This document shows positions 8,668 to 17,611 of a DNA stretch of 64,000 nucleotides, in pieces; position 1 is the stretch's first letter; each line of letters starts with the position of its first letter. The translations under genes and the position numbers were made by a program. The notes under the pieces are model-generated. The model had not been told where the DNA came from, did no database searches, and saw only the letters and a program-made list of their open reading frames with translations. The stretch is from Sphingomonas paeninsulae (lineage in GTDB: Bacteria; Pseudomonadota; Alphaproteobacteria; Sphingomonadales; Sphingomonadaceae), in NCBI RefSeq assembly GCF_003660165.1, contig NZ_CP032829.1, forward strand, positions 1,749,001-1,813,000, written 5' to 3'.

Positions 8668-9984
8668 ATGTTCAGCAAAAATAGATGGTTCATGACCATT
8701 GCAATAGCTGTCGTGGCAATGGCCGCGTCACCTGGCCTGGCGAACGATGTCGTCATTCATGCGGGTACGATGTTCGACGGTGTGTCGAAAAAGCCCCGCA
8801 CAAAGGTCAGCATTCTCGTCAAGAACGACCGTATCCTGGCCGTCCAGGAAGGTTTTGTGACGCCAGCGGGCGCTGAAGTGATCGACCTGTCCACATCGAC
8901 CGTGCTTCCGGGTTTCATCGACGTTCACAATCACCTGACAGGTGGCGGGCAACGACGTGATCGACTTCGGGGTACACAGGAGCAGCAATCGTTCCAGTCG
9001 GTTTGGAACATGCGCGAAATCCTGAAGGGTGGCTTCACGAGCGTGCGAGATCTCGGCGGTAACATAGATGTCCTTGCCGCGCTGACGGGCGCGATTAACG
9101 ACGGCTTGATCCCCGGCCCAAGGATCATTTTCGCGGGCTCCGGGCTTGGGCCAACCGGCGGCCATTCAGATCCGAGCAACGGCATCGACCCGCGTTGGCA
9201 ACGCAGCGATAACTGGAAACTGTCGGTTGTCGATGGCCCGACTGAGGCCACTCGCGCCGTTCGCGAGCTTCGCAAGCGCGGCGCAAGAGTGATCAAGATT
9301 CACTCATCGGGCGGCGTCGCCAGCGTTGGCGACGATCCCAACCTTCAACTGTTGAGCAATGATGAGTTGAAAGCCATCGTGGACACGGCGCATTCGCTCG
9401 GAATGAAGGTCGCGTCACACGCGCATGGCAAGGCGGGCATCGATGCAGCGATCCGGGCAGGCGTCGATTCCATTGAACATGGCACATATGCTGATGCCGA
9501 GACTTACCGACTGATGAAGGAACGGGGAACTTTCATGGTTCCGACGTTGTTCGCCGGGCGCGAAATTTATGAAGTTGCAATGACGAAGCCGGATAGTTTG
9601 CCGCCTACGGTCGCGGATAAGGCCATTGCCGTGACGCCAACGATGCGGGCCAATGCAGTTAATGCATACCGTGCCGGGGTGAAGATAGCTCTTGGCACCG
9701 ATCAGCTAGGATATCGCCCTCTGGGCCAAAATGCCCATGAGTTTGAATATATGGTGGAGGCAGGAATCCCGCCGATAGATGCTATTCTGGCTGGCACCGG
9801 CAATGCTGCCGAACTGCTGGGTCAGGAAGGAGATGTAGGATCGATCCGCACGGGTCGATATGCAGACATTGTCGCTGTCAGCGGCGATCCCCTGAATGAC
9901 ATAAAGGAACTGGAGCGTGTTCAGTTCGTGATGAAGGGCGGAAAAGTCTATAAAGCAGAAGGAAAGATGCTTGCTCAGGACTGA
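8668..9984 (+). CDS. Secreted metal-dependent amidohydrolase (copy 2)
   Basis: A 438-residue paralogue of the preceding gene, 37 bp downstream, with a GGGAGAGA ribosome site and a signal peptide ending PGLA. The same ligands are present: HNH in DVHNHLT, Lys in VIKIHSSGG, His in VASHAHGK and SIEHGTYAD, and Asp in LGTDQLG. Colinearity is almost complete from DVVIHAGT to the C-terminus (VQFVMKGG). The pair diverges most in the loop after HxH (residues about 85-130), which lines the active site, suggesting different specificity. Confidence 0.9.
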   Translation: MFSKNRWFMTIAIAVVAMAASPGLANDVVIHAGTMFDGVSKKPRTKVSILVKNDRILAVQEGFVTPAGAEVIDLSTSTVLPGFIDVHNHLTGGGQRRDRLRGTQEQQSFQSVWNMREILKGGFTSVRDLGGNIDVLAALTGAINDGLIPGPRIIFAGSGLGPTGGHSDPSNGIDPRWQRSDNWKLSVVDGPTEATRAVRELRKRGARVIKIHSSGGVASVGDDPNLQLLSNDELKAIVDTAHSLGMKVASHAHGKAGIDAAIRAGVDSIEHGTYADAETYRLMKERGTFMVPTLFAGREIYEVAMTKPDSLPPTVADKAIAVTPTMRANAVNAYRAGVKIALGTDQLGYRPLGQNAHEFEYMVEAGIPPIDAILAGTGNAAELLGQEGDVGSIRTGRYADIVAVSGDPLNDIKELERVQFVMKGGKVYKAEGKMLAQD

Positions 9985-10029
9985 ACTGGAAGTGGGGCCG
10001 TGGTCATGGAGAGCACGCTCCGCTCAGGT

Positions 10030-10527
10030 TTATGTAGCCGTCGTCATGTTCAGCACGCGCGAGCTTCGTTGAATGAGTGCCTTTAGGGCAAAGCTCGTCT
10101 GAACATGGGCGACATGGGGTAAAGCCGTAAGCTTGCGTAGCAGCAGTTGGAAATGATCCAGATCCCGGACGACAACCTGAATGAGATAATCGGCCGTCCC
10201 GGTCATCATGTAGCAGCCCATGACCTCGTGAAACGTCGTGATCTCTGTCTCGAATAGTGAAAGTGCGCTGTCGGACTGTCGTTCGAGCGTTACCGAGACG
10301 AACGCGTTGACCGAACCGGTCAAGCGATGTTCGTTGAGGATGGCTGTATAGCCCTCGATATACCCTTCGGACTCCAGTCGACGGACGCGCCTCAGTGTCG
10401 GCGTCAGGGACAGACCTATCGTATCGGCAAGGTCGCGCCACCCAATCCGTCCTTGCTTCGTTAATGTTTGCAGAATGCGGATATCCAGCGCGTCCAGGGT
10501 GCCATCACCGGCGGCTGAACTACTCAC
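10030..10527 (-). CDS. Lrp/AsnC family transcriptional regulator
   Basis: A 165-residue regulator with an N-terminal winged helix (LDALDIRILQTLTKQGRIGWRDLADTIGLSLTPTLRRVRRLESEGYI) and a C-terminal RAM ligand-binding domain (FVSVTLERQ...CYMMTGTADYLIQVVVRDLDHF). It starts at GTG 10525-10527, 8 bases inside the end of the DUF3299-like gene, so it is cotranscribed with it. It converges on the TBDR/amidohydrolase genes. Lrp proteins usually sense amino acids, which would fit control of a peptide-degradation locus; that link is inference. Confidence 0.92.
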   Translation of the reverse strand: MSSSAAGDGTLDALDIRILQTLTKQGRIGWRDLADTIGLSLTPTLRRVRRLESEGYIEGYTAILNEHRLTGSVNAFVSVTLERQSDSALSLFETEITTFHEVMGCYMMTGTADYLIQVVVRDLDHFQLLLRKLTALPHVAHVQTSFALKALIQRSSRVLNMTTAT

Positions 10528-10993
10528 GAATTGAAACTGGAGCCGCCCCGACCAGTCGGTAGAAAACTCCGCCGCGATCGGCTTTTACGAGTTCGAATCT
10601 GCCCGCCAGCAGCATTGGTTTGTCGCCGATTGCTAGTGGCTTGGCAACCTCCACTTCGACAAAACCGTTAGGGCCAGAGTTCATGTGAAATAAACAGTCG
10701 GGTGCCTGGGCGAATATCAGGAACTTCCTGTGCTTAGAGCCTTCTTCGAGCTGCATGGGAAAGCCGGAGATGGTCACCTGGGTGCCATCCAGCGCGTTTG
10801 CATCGGGCGAAAAGCCGGGCCGCAAGTAAGCGCGCCCGCTGACTTCATCCTGCCACTCGATCGCTTGTGTCTGGGCCAGAACGTCCCACGAAAGTGCGCC
10901 TTCGACCTTTGGGGCACGGGTGCCCTCATGTGCTGCTGCTGGTACAGCCGCCAAAAGAAGCAGAACGGACGCGATCGACGCACTGGGTTTCAT
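10520..10993 (-). CDS. DUF3299-like periplasmic protein
   Basis: A 157-residue protein with a cleavable signal peptide (to PAAAHEG). The mature part follows the DUF3299 pattern: LSWDVL, then LDGTQVTISGFPMQLEEG, then a FLIFAQAPDCLFHMNSGPNGFVEV segment around a conserved Cys-x-x-His-like region. The family function is unknown; the CLFH/PNG region has been compared with metal-trafficking or thiol proteins, but I cannot assign a role. It is upstream of and overlaps the Lrp-type regulator. Confidence 0.75.
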   Translation of the reverse strand: MKPSASIASVLLLLAAVPAAAHEGTRAPKVEGALSWDVLAQTQAIEWQDEVSGRAYLRPGFSPDANALDGTQVTISGFPMQLEEGSKHRKFLIFAQAPDCLFHMNSGPNGFVEVEVAKPLAIGDKPMLLAGRFELVKADRGGVFYRLVGAAPVSIRE

Positions 10994-11158
10994 GTATCAT
11001 CCTTGTTGACCCGAGTATCCAGCGCCATCGATAGACTGTCAAAGACTTACTGAGTATTAGGACGGCGGTGCGTTAAACATTGTAGACCACCCGTTGACGT
11101 GCCGGATCGCAACCATGGCAGATTTGTGAAATGCCCACGGAGTATCTAAAAACTGTCT

Positions 11159-14100
11159 CTAAAAATCCTTCGAGTAGCGGATCGTTGCATTGGTTCCGCC
11201 TGAACCACCCGCCTGTGACAGGATACTCAGCGCTTTTGACAGAGAGATCTGGAGCTGGGTGGCGGTAAAGCCTTTCGCATCGGTCACGATCTCTATGTAG
11301 ATGTTGTTCGAGATATATTTGCCCGCCGCGACCGCGGTGCCGCGGCCTGTCGAAGCATCGGCACCAAGCACGCGCAGCCGGTCGATGCCGGTCGCCGAAC
11401 GCAGCTTGCCAAGTGGATTCAGGCCACCACCAGACCCACGCAGTGAATTCAGGGCGGCAGCAAGCTGGAGTGCCTGTGTCGCCGAAAGCGACGTGACGGA
11501 TGTTCCGAACAACAGGCGCGACAGAATTTCGTCCTGTGGCAGCGTCGGTGTCGATCCGAATACGATCTGCGGACGTTGAGCGGTCCCAGTAATATTGATT
11601 GTCGCTGTTACGCCGTTGACCGTCGTGGACGCCGCGATCGCAAGTTCGGGATTGATAACCGGGCTGCCAAGGAATGTGATCTTGCTCGACGTATCAAGGT
11701 CGAACCGTCGCCCTGCAAAACTATATGTTCCGCGCACCAGCTTGACATCGCCGGTCACGACCGGCGCCGAAGATGTTCCCCCAACGCGCAGGTCGGTTGC
11801 CCATTCAGCCTCCAGTCCCATGCCGCTGACGAAAACGCTGTGATCGGCATGAACGCGCAGGTCGAGCTTGAACAGGCCCGGGACGCTCGACGTGGCGTCC
11901 GCAGGCTTTACAGGAACAGCCCCGCGCCGACGCACCCCCGACAGTTCGGAGATTTCGGCTGCACCCTGTCGGATAACTTCATAGCGGGCTTCGGGAAGCC
12001 GCAAATCGCCACGGATCAACGCGCCGTTGGCCTTGTCATTGGTAACCGCCAGCGTTCCTGAAACGGTCGCGCCCAGCGCATCGCTGCGCGCCAGTTGTGC
12101 ATTGGTAAAGGTCGCACTGACGTTGATTGGAAAGCCGCTGTCGGCTGCAAAACCGACGTTGCCCTTTGCCTGCACGGTACCTTCGCCAGCTTTTCCGCTG
12201 AAATCGCTAATCTCGAACCGATCGTTGGTGAAGCGCCCACTGAGCTTTATCGCACGAATACGCGTTCCGTAGGTCTCGTTGTTATAGGTGAGGTCATTGG
12301 CTCGAACGACACCTGTCAGTTGCGGCGCGGAAATGCGGCCTGCAAAATCAGCGGCGATTCCGATCTGGCCGGAAAGTTGCTGATCGGCGATGCCGGACAG
12401 AGACCAAAGTACGTCGGCGGGACCGTTGTAGCGGATGCCGCCACCAAGGCCTGCATTCATCAGGCGCGCGCTCAGGCTGGTATCTGACCCGAGCGGTTGC
12501 AAGCGAGCCTGCACCCGACCGATCATAGCCCCGTTGCGACGGACAAGCGCGTTGAGCACTGCATCCTGCGCACGAAGCTGGCCGATGGCGGCGATGTTGA
12601 CCGGTGCCGATACCGCAGTAGCGCCGGATCGGGTGAACCCGGCAACGTCGAGGCGAAGGTCGGCAATAGGGAGAGCGCCCGCCGATGCCTGTGCATAATC
12701 GAGCGAGCCGGTCGCTTTACCGCCAACACCGGCTCCGGCGGCAAAGCTGTTCAACAGGCTGAGATCGAGGTTCTGGAACCGGGCGTGTGCATCCATGCCG
12801 TTGCCATAACGACCCGACACGACGATCTGCCCCTGTTGCAGGGTGATAGTCGCAGGTTCCAGCGTGTAGATGCCGCGGTTGGCGCGGATCGTGGCGGGCT
12901 GAGCAAGGCGGAAGGTGATGGCGTTGATCCGCCCCTGCGCCGCTACGGTGTAGAGATCGGGTGACAAGCGAGTGTTGATTGCGGCCTGAAAAGGAGCGCC
13001 GTTCGATCCAGTGGCAACCAGTTGAGCCGATCCGCGCCCACCGCGATAGTCGATCTTCGCGCGGGCGGTCTGGATGACGAACGCGCCCTGTCGCAACCCG
13101 GCGACCTGGGCATCGCCGACTATTGAAGGTGCGTTTGGATAAAGGATCGCGACCGCTTTTATGATGGCGCGGTCGATCGTGATCGGGCTTGCGCCGGGAA
13201 TGCGGGCGTTGTTCGCCGTGGCGTCGATGTCGGCGCGCTGGACTTTGCCCTGTGCAGCGAGTGTCACGATGCCCGCAACTCCCGCGCCGTTGGCGGTCAA
13301 TCGCCCGGCAAATGGTCCTGGGGCAGTTTGAACGATGCGCCCGGCAAAGTCGATATTCGCAAAGCGAGCACGGTTGATGTCGATGGCAAGTGGCCCCTTG
13401 CCCGAGTGGATCAGGACGTCGGCATTGAAAGGGCCATAAGGCGATCCGCCGGTTGCTTTTACCGAATAGCCGGTCCCGGTCCCCCGCACGACGGCATCGA
13501 CGTTGGTAAGCTGGACGCCGACGTTGGGACGGGCGGCTTTCAGATGGATCAGTGGTTGGGTGGCGGTGCCGGTGATCGCAAGGACGAGTGGGCCATATTG
13601 TTTCGAGGTGGCCGCACTATTGAAGGCGATGCGACCGTCTGAACGGTATGTGCCTTCGCCCGACAGGATGCGGAACGAAGGTGCGTTGAGTCGCAGATTG
13701 CGGACGGCGATCGTGCCTTGCGGATCGAAGCCAACGTCCGCGCCGACAATTGCCGGACCGCCGAGAAAGTCGCTCGCCGATTTGTTGAAGATGCGGACGG
13801 TCTGCGCGACAACATGGCCGGTCATGCCGAAGCCGCCCGAGGGGACGGTGACAAGCTTGACGTCGGTGTTCAGGTTTATCCGGCCGATGCCGTCGATCAA
13901 ATAATCGTTGACCCGACCTTTCAATGCTCCCCGATAAATGCCTTTGGTCAGGTCAGTGACGACGAGTGCTGTCGCATCGACCTTGTCCGAGTGGATTTTG
14001 AGATTGTCGGACAGGATCGATTTGCCGGTGACGGCGAGCTGGCCGTTGATCGTCAGGTTGGTGAGCAGACCGCCGGCGGCTGGGTTGAGGCCGGTGACCC

Positions 14101-15307
14101 GGCGGGCGCGGGCGTTGAGGGGGATTAATATGTGGTCGGTATCGACCGTTGCGCGACCTTCGGCGTGGAGGCCCTCTACGATGGTAGTACCGAAGCCGAT
14201 GGCGGCAGCATCCAGCCGGTAATCGATGAGCGGACGGGCGAATGCACCATCGAGCAGCAATGCGATCCCTACGTCGCGGCCATTGAGATTGGGGGCGATC
14301 GCGCCGGGGGTTAGCAGGCGGGCATCGACTTTCAGATTGTCGAACCGGGATTTGGCAAGGTCGATTGCCCCGGAGGACACGACGACAAGAGCATTGGATT
14401 TCAATGTGATGCGCGTATCAGCGCGTCGGTTTGCGACGGTCGCCGAGGCATCGACGTAAAGGTTAGGCGCGGTCAGGCGTTCGACAGGGCCGGTCAGGAT
14501 CAGGCCGGGCCGGGTCGGCCCCTTGACCGTAAACGCGCCCGAATGTGCAGTTATGGCGAGGTCGGTAAGCGACTGCCCACCCAACAGGGCATTGGCGTTG
14601 CCCTGCCAGTTGGCCCAGCTTCCGCGTCCGGTGACGGTCGCGACCAGCGGCGCTTTCAGACCAGCAAGTTGCGTGACGACGCCACCTGACGGAGCCTGAA
14701 GCCGGGCGTCGATGATGAGGCGATTGTCGTCGGGAACTGCGTCCAGTTTCAGGGCAAGGTGATCGCCAGCGGTCGAGGCGGCGGTGCCGGTGATCTGGGC
14801 GCGGCGGTCGGCGATCTTTGCACGCGCGTCGATGGCGACGATGCGTTGCGCCCCGGTTACGGGAGCGGCAAGGACGAGGCGGTCGATTTTCAGACGGCCG
14901 ATGTCGATGTCGAGATCGGGCAACGTCGGTGCGTTGGGGTCAGACGGGACCGGTTTCAGTTGCGGCAGGCGGCTGACTTCGATCAGTGGCGCGATCGCCG
15001 AACGCACATCGACATGGTTCGAGATAAACGCGAATGGCCGCCAGTCGAGACGTATTTCGGGGGCGGTAGCGAACACTCCCTTCGCATCATGAACGCGCAG
15101 ATTGCGGATAATCAGATTGCCATAGAGCGAGCCGTCGAGTTGGCCGACTTCGAATCCGAGACCGGATGCCAGCGTATAACCGGCGATCTGGTTAGCAACG
15201 AACTTACGGCCCGGCGCAGTGTTAAGACCCAGCACGGCCAGTCCCGCCAGGACCAGCAAGCCGAAGAGTGTGAAACCCACCCATTTGGTGACCCGGCGAG
15301 CGGTCAA
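11159..15307 (-). CDS. tamB: Translocation and assembly module subunit TamB
   Basis: A 1382-residue envelope protein. One N-terminal membrane anchor (VGFTLFGLLVLAGLAVLGL) is followed by a very long repetitive beta-helical region, ending in the DUF490/TamB_C domain with the hallmark TLPQDEILSRLLFGTSVTSLS near the C-terminus. TamB spans the periplasm as a groove that supports lipid transport and outer-membrane protein assembly together with TamA. The start is TTG 15305-15307, overlapping the tamA TGA stop, so the pair is translationally coupled. Long antisense frames inside this gene are GC-driven shadows. Confidence 0.93.
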   Translation of the reverse strand: MTARRVTKWVGFTLFGLLVLAGLAVLGLNTAPGRKFVANQIAGYTLASGLGFEVGQLDGSLYGNLIIRNLRVHDAKGVFATAPEIRLDWRPFAFISNHVDVRSAIAPLIEVSRLPQLKPVPSDPNAPTLPDLDIDIGRLKIDRLVLAAPVTGAQRIVAIDARAKIADRRAQITGTAASTAGDHLALKLDAVPDDNRLIIDARLQAPSGGVVTQLAGLKAPLVATVTGRGSWANWQGNANALLGGQSLTDLAITAHSGAFTVKGPTRPGLILTGPVERLTAPNLYVDASATVANRRADTRITLKSNALVVVSSGAIDLAKSRFDNLKVDARLLTPGAIAPNLNGRDVGIALLLDGAFARPLIDYRLDAAAIGFGTTIVEGLHAEGRATVDTDHILIPLNARARRVTGLNPAAGGLLTNLTINGQLAVTGKSILSDNLKIHSDKVDATALVVTDLTKGIYRGALKGRVNDYLIDGIGRINLNTDVKLVTVPSGGFGMTGHVVAQTVRIFNKSASDFLGGPAIVGADVGFDPQGTIAVRNLRLNAPSFRILSGEGTYRSDGRIAFNSAATSKQYGPLVLAITGTATQPLIHLKAARPNVGVQLTNVDAVVRGTGTGYSVKATGGSPYGPFNADVLIHSGKGPLAIDINRARFANIDFAGRIVQTAPGPFAGRLTANGAGVAGIVTLAAQGKVQRADIDATANNARIPGASPITIDRAIIKAVAILYPNAPSIVGDAQVAGLRQGAFVIQTARAKIDYRGGRGSAQLVATGSNGAPFQAAINTRLSPDLYTVAAQGRINAITFRLAQPATIRANRGIYTLEPATITLQQGQIVVSGRYGNGMDAHARFQNLDLSLLNSFAAGAGVGGKATGSLDYAQASAGALPIADLRLDVAGFTRSGATAVSAPVNIAAIGQLRAQDAVLNALVRRNGAMIGRVQARLQPLGSDTSLSARLMNAGLGGGIRYNGPADVLWSLSGIADQQLSGQIGIAADFAGRISAPQLTGVVRANDLTYNNETYGTRIRAIKLSGRFTNDRFEISDFSGKAGEGTVQAKGNVGFAADSGFPINVSATFTNAQLARSDALGATVSGTLAVTNDKANGALIRGDLRLPEARYEVIRQGAAEISELSGVRRRGAVPVKPADATSSVPGLFKLDLRVHADHSVFVSGMGLEAEWATDLRVGGTSSAPVVTGDVKLVRGTYSFAGRRFDLDTSSKITFLGSPVINPELAIAASTTVNGVTATINITGTAQRPQIVFGSTPTLPQDEILSRLLFGTSVTSLSATQALQLAAALNSLRGSGGGLNPLGKLRSATGIDRLRVLGADASTGRGTAVAAGKYISNNIYIEIVTDAKGFTATQLQISLSKALSILSQAGGSGGTNATIRYSKDF

Positions 15308-17396
15308 AATGCCTGACCGATCGAAATATACAGAGTGATGACTGATTCACCGGGGCGGCGCGCGATGGGGGTGGCGACATCGACGCGCAGGGGGCCGAAG
15401 TTCGTGTAGAGCCGCCCGCCGATGCCAGCCCCGTAACGCAGGTTGGAAAAGCTTGGTATCGAACTGTTCGTGACCTGTCCCCCGTCGAAGAACGGTACGA
15501 TCCCGTAATCGCCAAAGCGATAGCGCGCCTCGATCGCAAATTCGGTCAAGCCACGTCCGCCCAGTGGATTGTTGCTGGCGTCGCGTGGGCCGAGTTCCTG
15601 ATAACCATAGCCGCGAACCGAGCCGCCGCCGCCTGCATAAAGCCGCCGTGATGGAGCAATGGCGTCGCTGCTGGCCCCTGTGATCGTGGCAAAGCGTACG
15701 CGACCTGCAAGGACGATGCTGTCGCTGAAGGGATAATATGCGCTGCCGTCGATCTGGGCGCGCACATAGGTAGCGGTGCCCCCGCCCGCATTGGCGCGTT
15801 GCGAAAATTCCGGACTGATCCGGCCGAGAAGTCGGAAGCCCTTGGTTGGATTGAGAATATTGTCCGACCGGTCATAGCCGATCTGGCCGGGCAGCGCGGC
15901 AATGAAATAGGTGCCGTCGTCTTGCAGGCGGGCCGGGTCGGCGCGCTTTTCCTTCGAGGCGATCAGTTCGAAACCGTAAGCATAGGTCCAGCGTTTTTGC
16001 CAGATCGGCGTGGAGTCACTTGAAATGCGCCCGCTCAATGTTGCGGTAGTCGCTTCATAAGCATCGAAATTGTCATGTTCGGCACGCAGGGTCGCTTGAA
16101 CCGTCTTGTCCCGTTTGCCTGCGTTCGACCGGCGAAACGTTACTCCTGCACCCTGTTGCTGTGTACCGGCGATGGCATCGAGAATCAGAGCGCCTTCGGG
16201 TGGGAACAGGTTGCGAGGGGTGTAGCTGGCTTGCAGCTTGAACCCTTCGCCGGTCCCATAGCCTGCGCTGCCAGCGAGCGTTTTCGATGGGCCAGCCTGC
16301 TGCAGGACGAGAAGATCGACGATCTCTGTGCCGTCCGCGCCGGTACGGCCGGTTTTGACCGGTTCGACGGCAACCGACGACAATAGTCCGGTTGCGACCA
16401 TTGCCTCACGCAGATCCTCGACGCGGCGATTGTCGTAAAGCTCGCCGGGTTTGAACCGCGACAGGACGGCGACGTGGTGGGCGTCGAAGGCTGTTTTGCC
16501 GGTCGTGGACAGCGTGCCAAAGGACGATCGCGGTCCGGGATCGACGGGCAAAGTATAATCGCCGACGGGTTGGCGATCGTCGAGCAAGATGTCGCGCGGG
16601 CCGACGACGACGAAGGGATAGCCCTGTTGGGGAAGGCGCAGGCTGACGGCGGCCTCTGCGCCCTCGATCGCTGCTGCCACGATATCGTCGCCGGTTTTAA
16701 GCTGGAGCGCCTTTCGGGCGAGGCCGGGGGCAGGGTGTCTGTTCCGGTAACGGCGACATTGCGTAATTTGTAACGCGCACCGGGGACGACCGTGACCGTT
16801 GCCGTCACGCGGTCGGACTGGTTCGGCACAGGCGCTACGTTCGATGTTGCGCTGGCGTCGTAATAGCCTTCTGATTTCAACAGGCGGATGGCGAGGGCTT
16901 CGTCTTCGCGTGCGCGTGCGGCGATGACTGCGCCATTTGCTCCCTTGCCATCGCCCTTGTCGAGCGCGGACAGGCTGCGAAAGCGGCCTTCGAGATCGAT
17001 TGCTTTCAGTCCCTCTACGACCACCGAGTAACGAACCAGAACGGGTTTGTCGGCAGTTGCAGTCGCGGTCTCGGCGGGCGGCGTCGTGACGTCAAACGAG
17101 GCAAGCGGCGTCAGGGGCTGCGACAGGCTGGGGTCCGGCGATACGGGTGTCGTAACTTCGGACGGCATCGGTGCCTGTTCGATCGGCGTCAAAGGAGCGT
17201 TCAGCGCGGGATCGACAGGGGGCAAAGCGGCATCGAATTGCGCATCGGGGACGATGGCGGTGGGCGCAGCGGTATCGGCGGGGGACGCGTCGCGTTGCTG
17301 CGCGTTGGCAGGACCATAGCCCAGCAGCGCTGCAACACCGACCAAATATAAATACTTCTTCACCGCCACCCTGGCAGGCTCCCCCGTTGTCCGCAT
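15304..17396 (-). pseudogene. tamA: tamA (BamA/Omp85 family), one frameshift, probably intact in vivo
   Basis: The N-terminal part (from ATG 17396) has a signal peptide ending GPANAQ, a Pro/Ala/Thr-rich linker and POTRA-like sequence (VVVEGLKAIDLEGRFRSL, VTGTDTL). The C-terminal part, in another frame, continues the POTRA region (ALQLKTGDDIVAAAIEGAEAAV) and the 16-strand Omp85 barrel, ending GQAF with the VRGYGYQELG motif. The break is at a run of five C in the coding strand (plus-strand G-run 16726-16730); six would restore 697 residues reading LPPGLARKAL across the join. The gene is upstream of and coupled to tamB. GTG codons at 17369 and 17363 are alternative starts. I regard it as a sequencing error more likely than decay. 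Confidence 0.88.
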
Positions 17397-17518
17397 CAAA
17401 ACCCAATGGTTTTGAGATGGTTCCCTATCGAGCGGCCTATAAGCGCCGAATGTGAGCCTGGCGACGGCCAACCACTGTCTATTCCTCATCCTCGGCCCCT
17501 GAGTAACCGATAATCCGA

Positions 17519-17530
17519 GTAATCGATTAC
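17519..17530. promoter_or_regulatory. Perfect palindrome upstream of iron locus 1
   Basis: GTAATCGATTAC is a perfect 12-bp palindrome, 25 bp before the Fur-like box, with a related GAGTAACCGATAATC just upstream. It lies in the divergent tamA/siderophore-receptor interval and could be a second operator. Confidence 0.35.
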
Positions 17531-17554
17531 CCAACGTCGTTCAAAATCTTACTA

Positions 17555-17573
17555 TTGCGAATCGTTATCATTA
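17555..17573 (+). promoter_or_regulatory. Fur-like iron box upstream of siderophore receptor
   Basis: TTGCGAATCGTTATCATTA shares 16 of 19 positions with the element in front of the second iron receptor (39074-39092, minus strand), and nothing else in the flanks is alike. It resembles alphaproteobacterial Fur boxes. It lies 38 bp before the receptor ATG, as expected for iron-dependent repression. Confidence 0.65.
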
Positions 17574-17611
17574 TTATTATGCGGCGCCGCGACCAACAGG
17601 GAAAACCGTTC

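Noticed and set aside
11301-15316. Many long antisense open frames inside tamB and tamA
   Set aside because: They mirror the codon pattern of the high-GC coding strand, show no family motifs and have no ribosome sites.
15304-17396. Programmed frameshifting in tamA
   Set aside because: No slippery heptamer with a downstream structure is evident, and five other genes nearby show the same one-base loss in a G/C run, which fits sequencing error better.
17555-17611. Upstream start for the siderophore receptor
   Set aside because: It would translate through the Fur-like box and precede the signal peptide with an atypical extension; ATG 17612 gives a normal signal.
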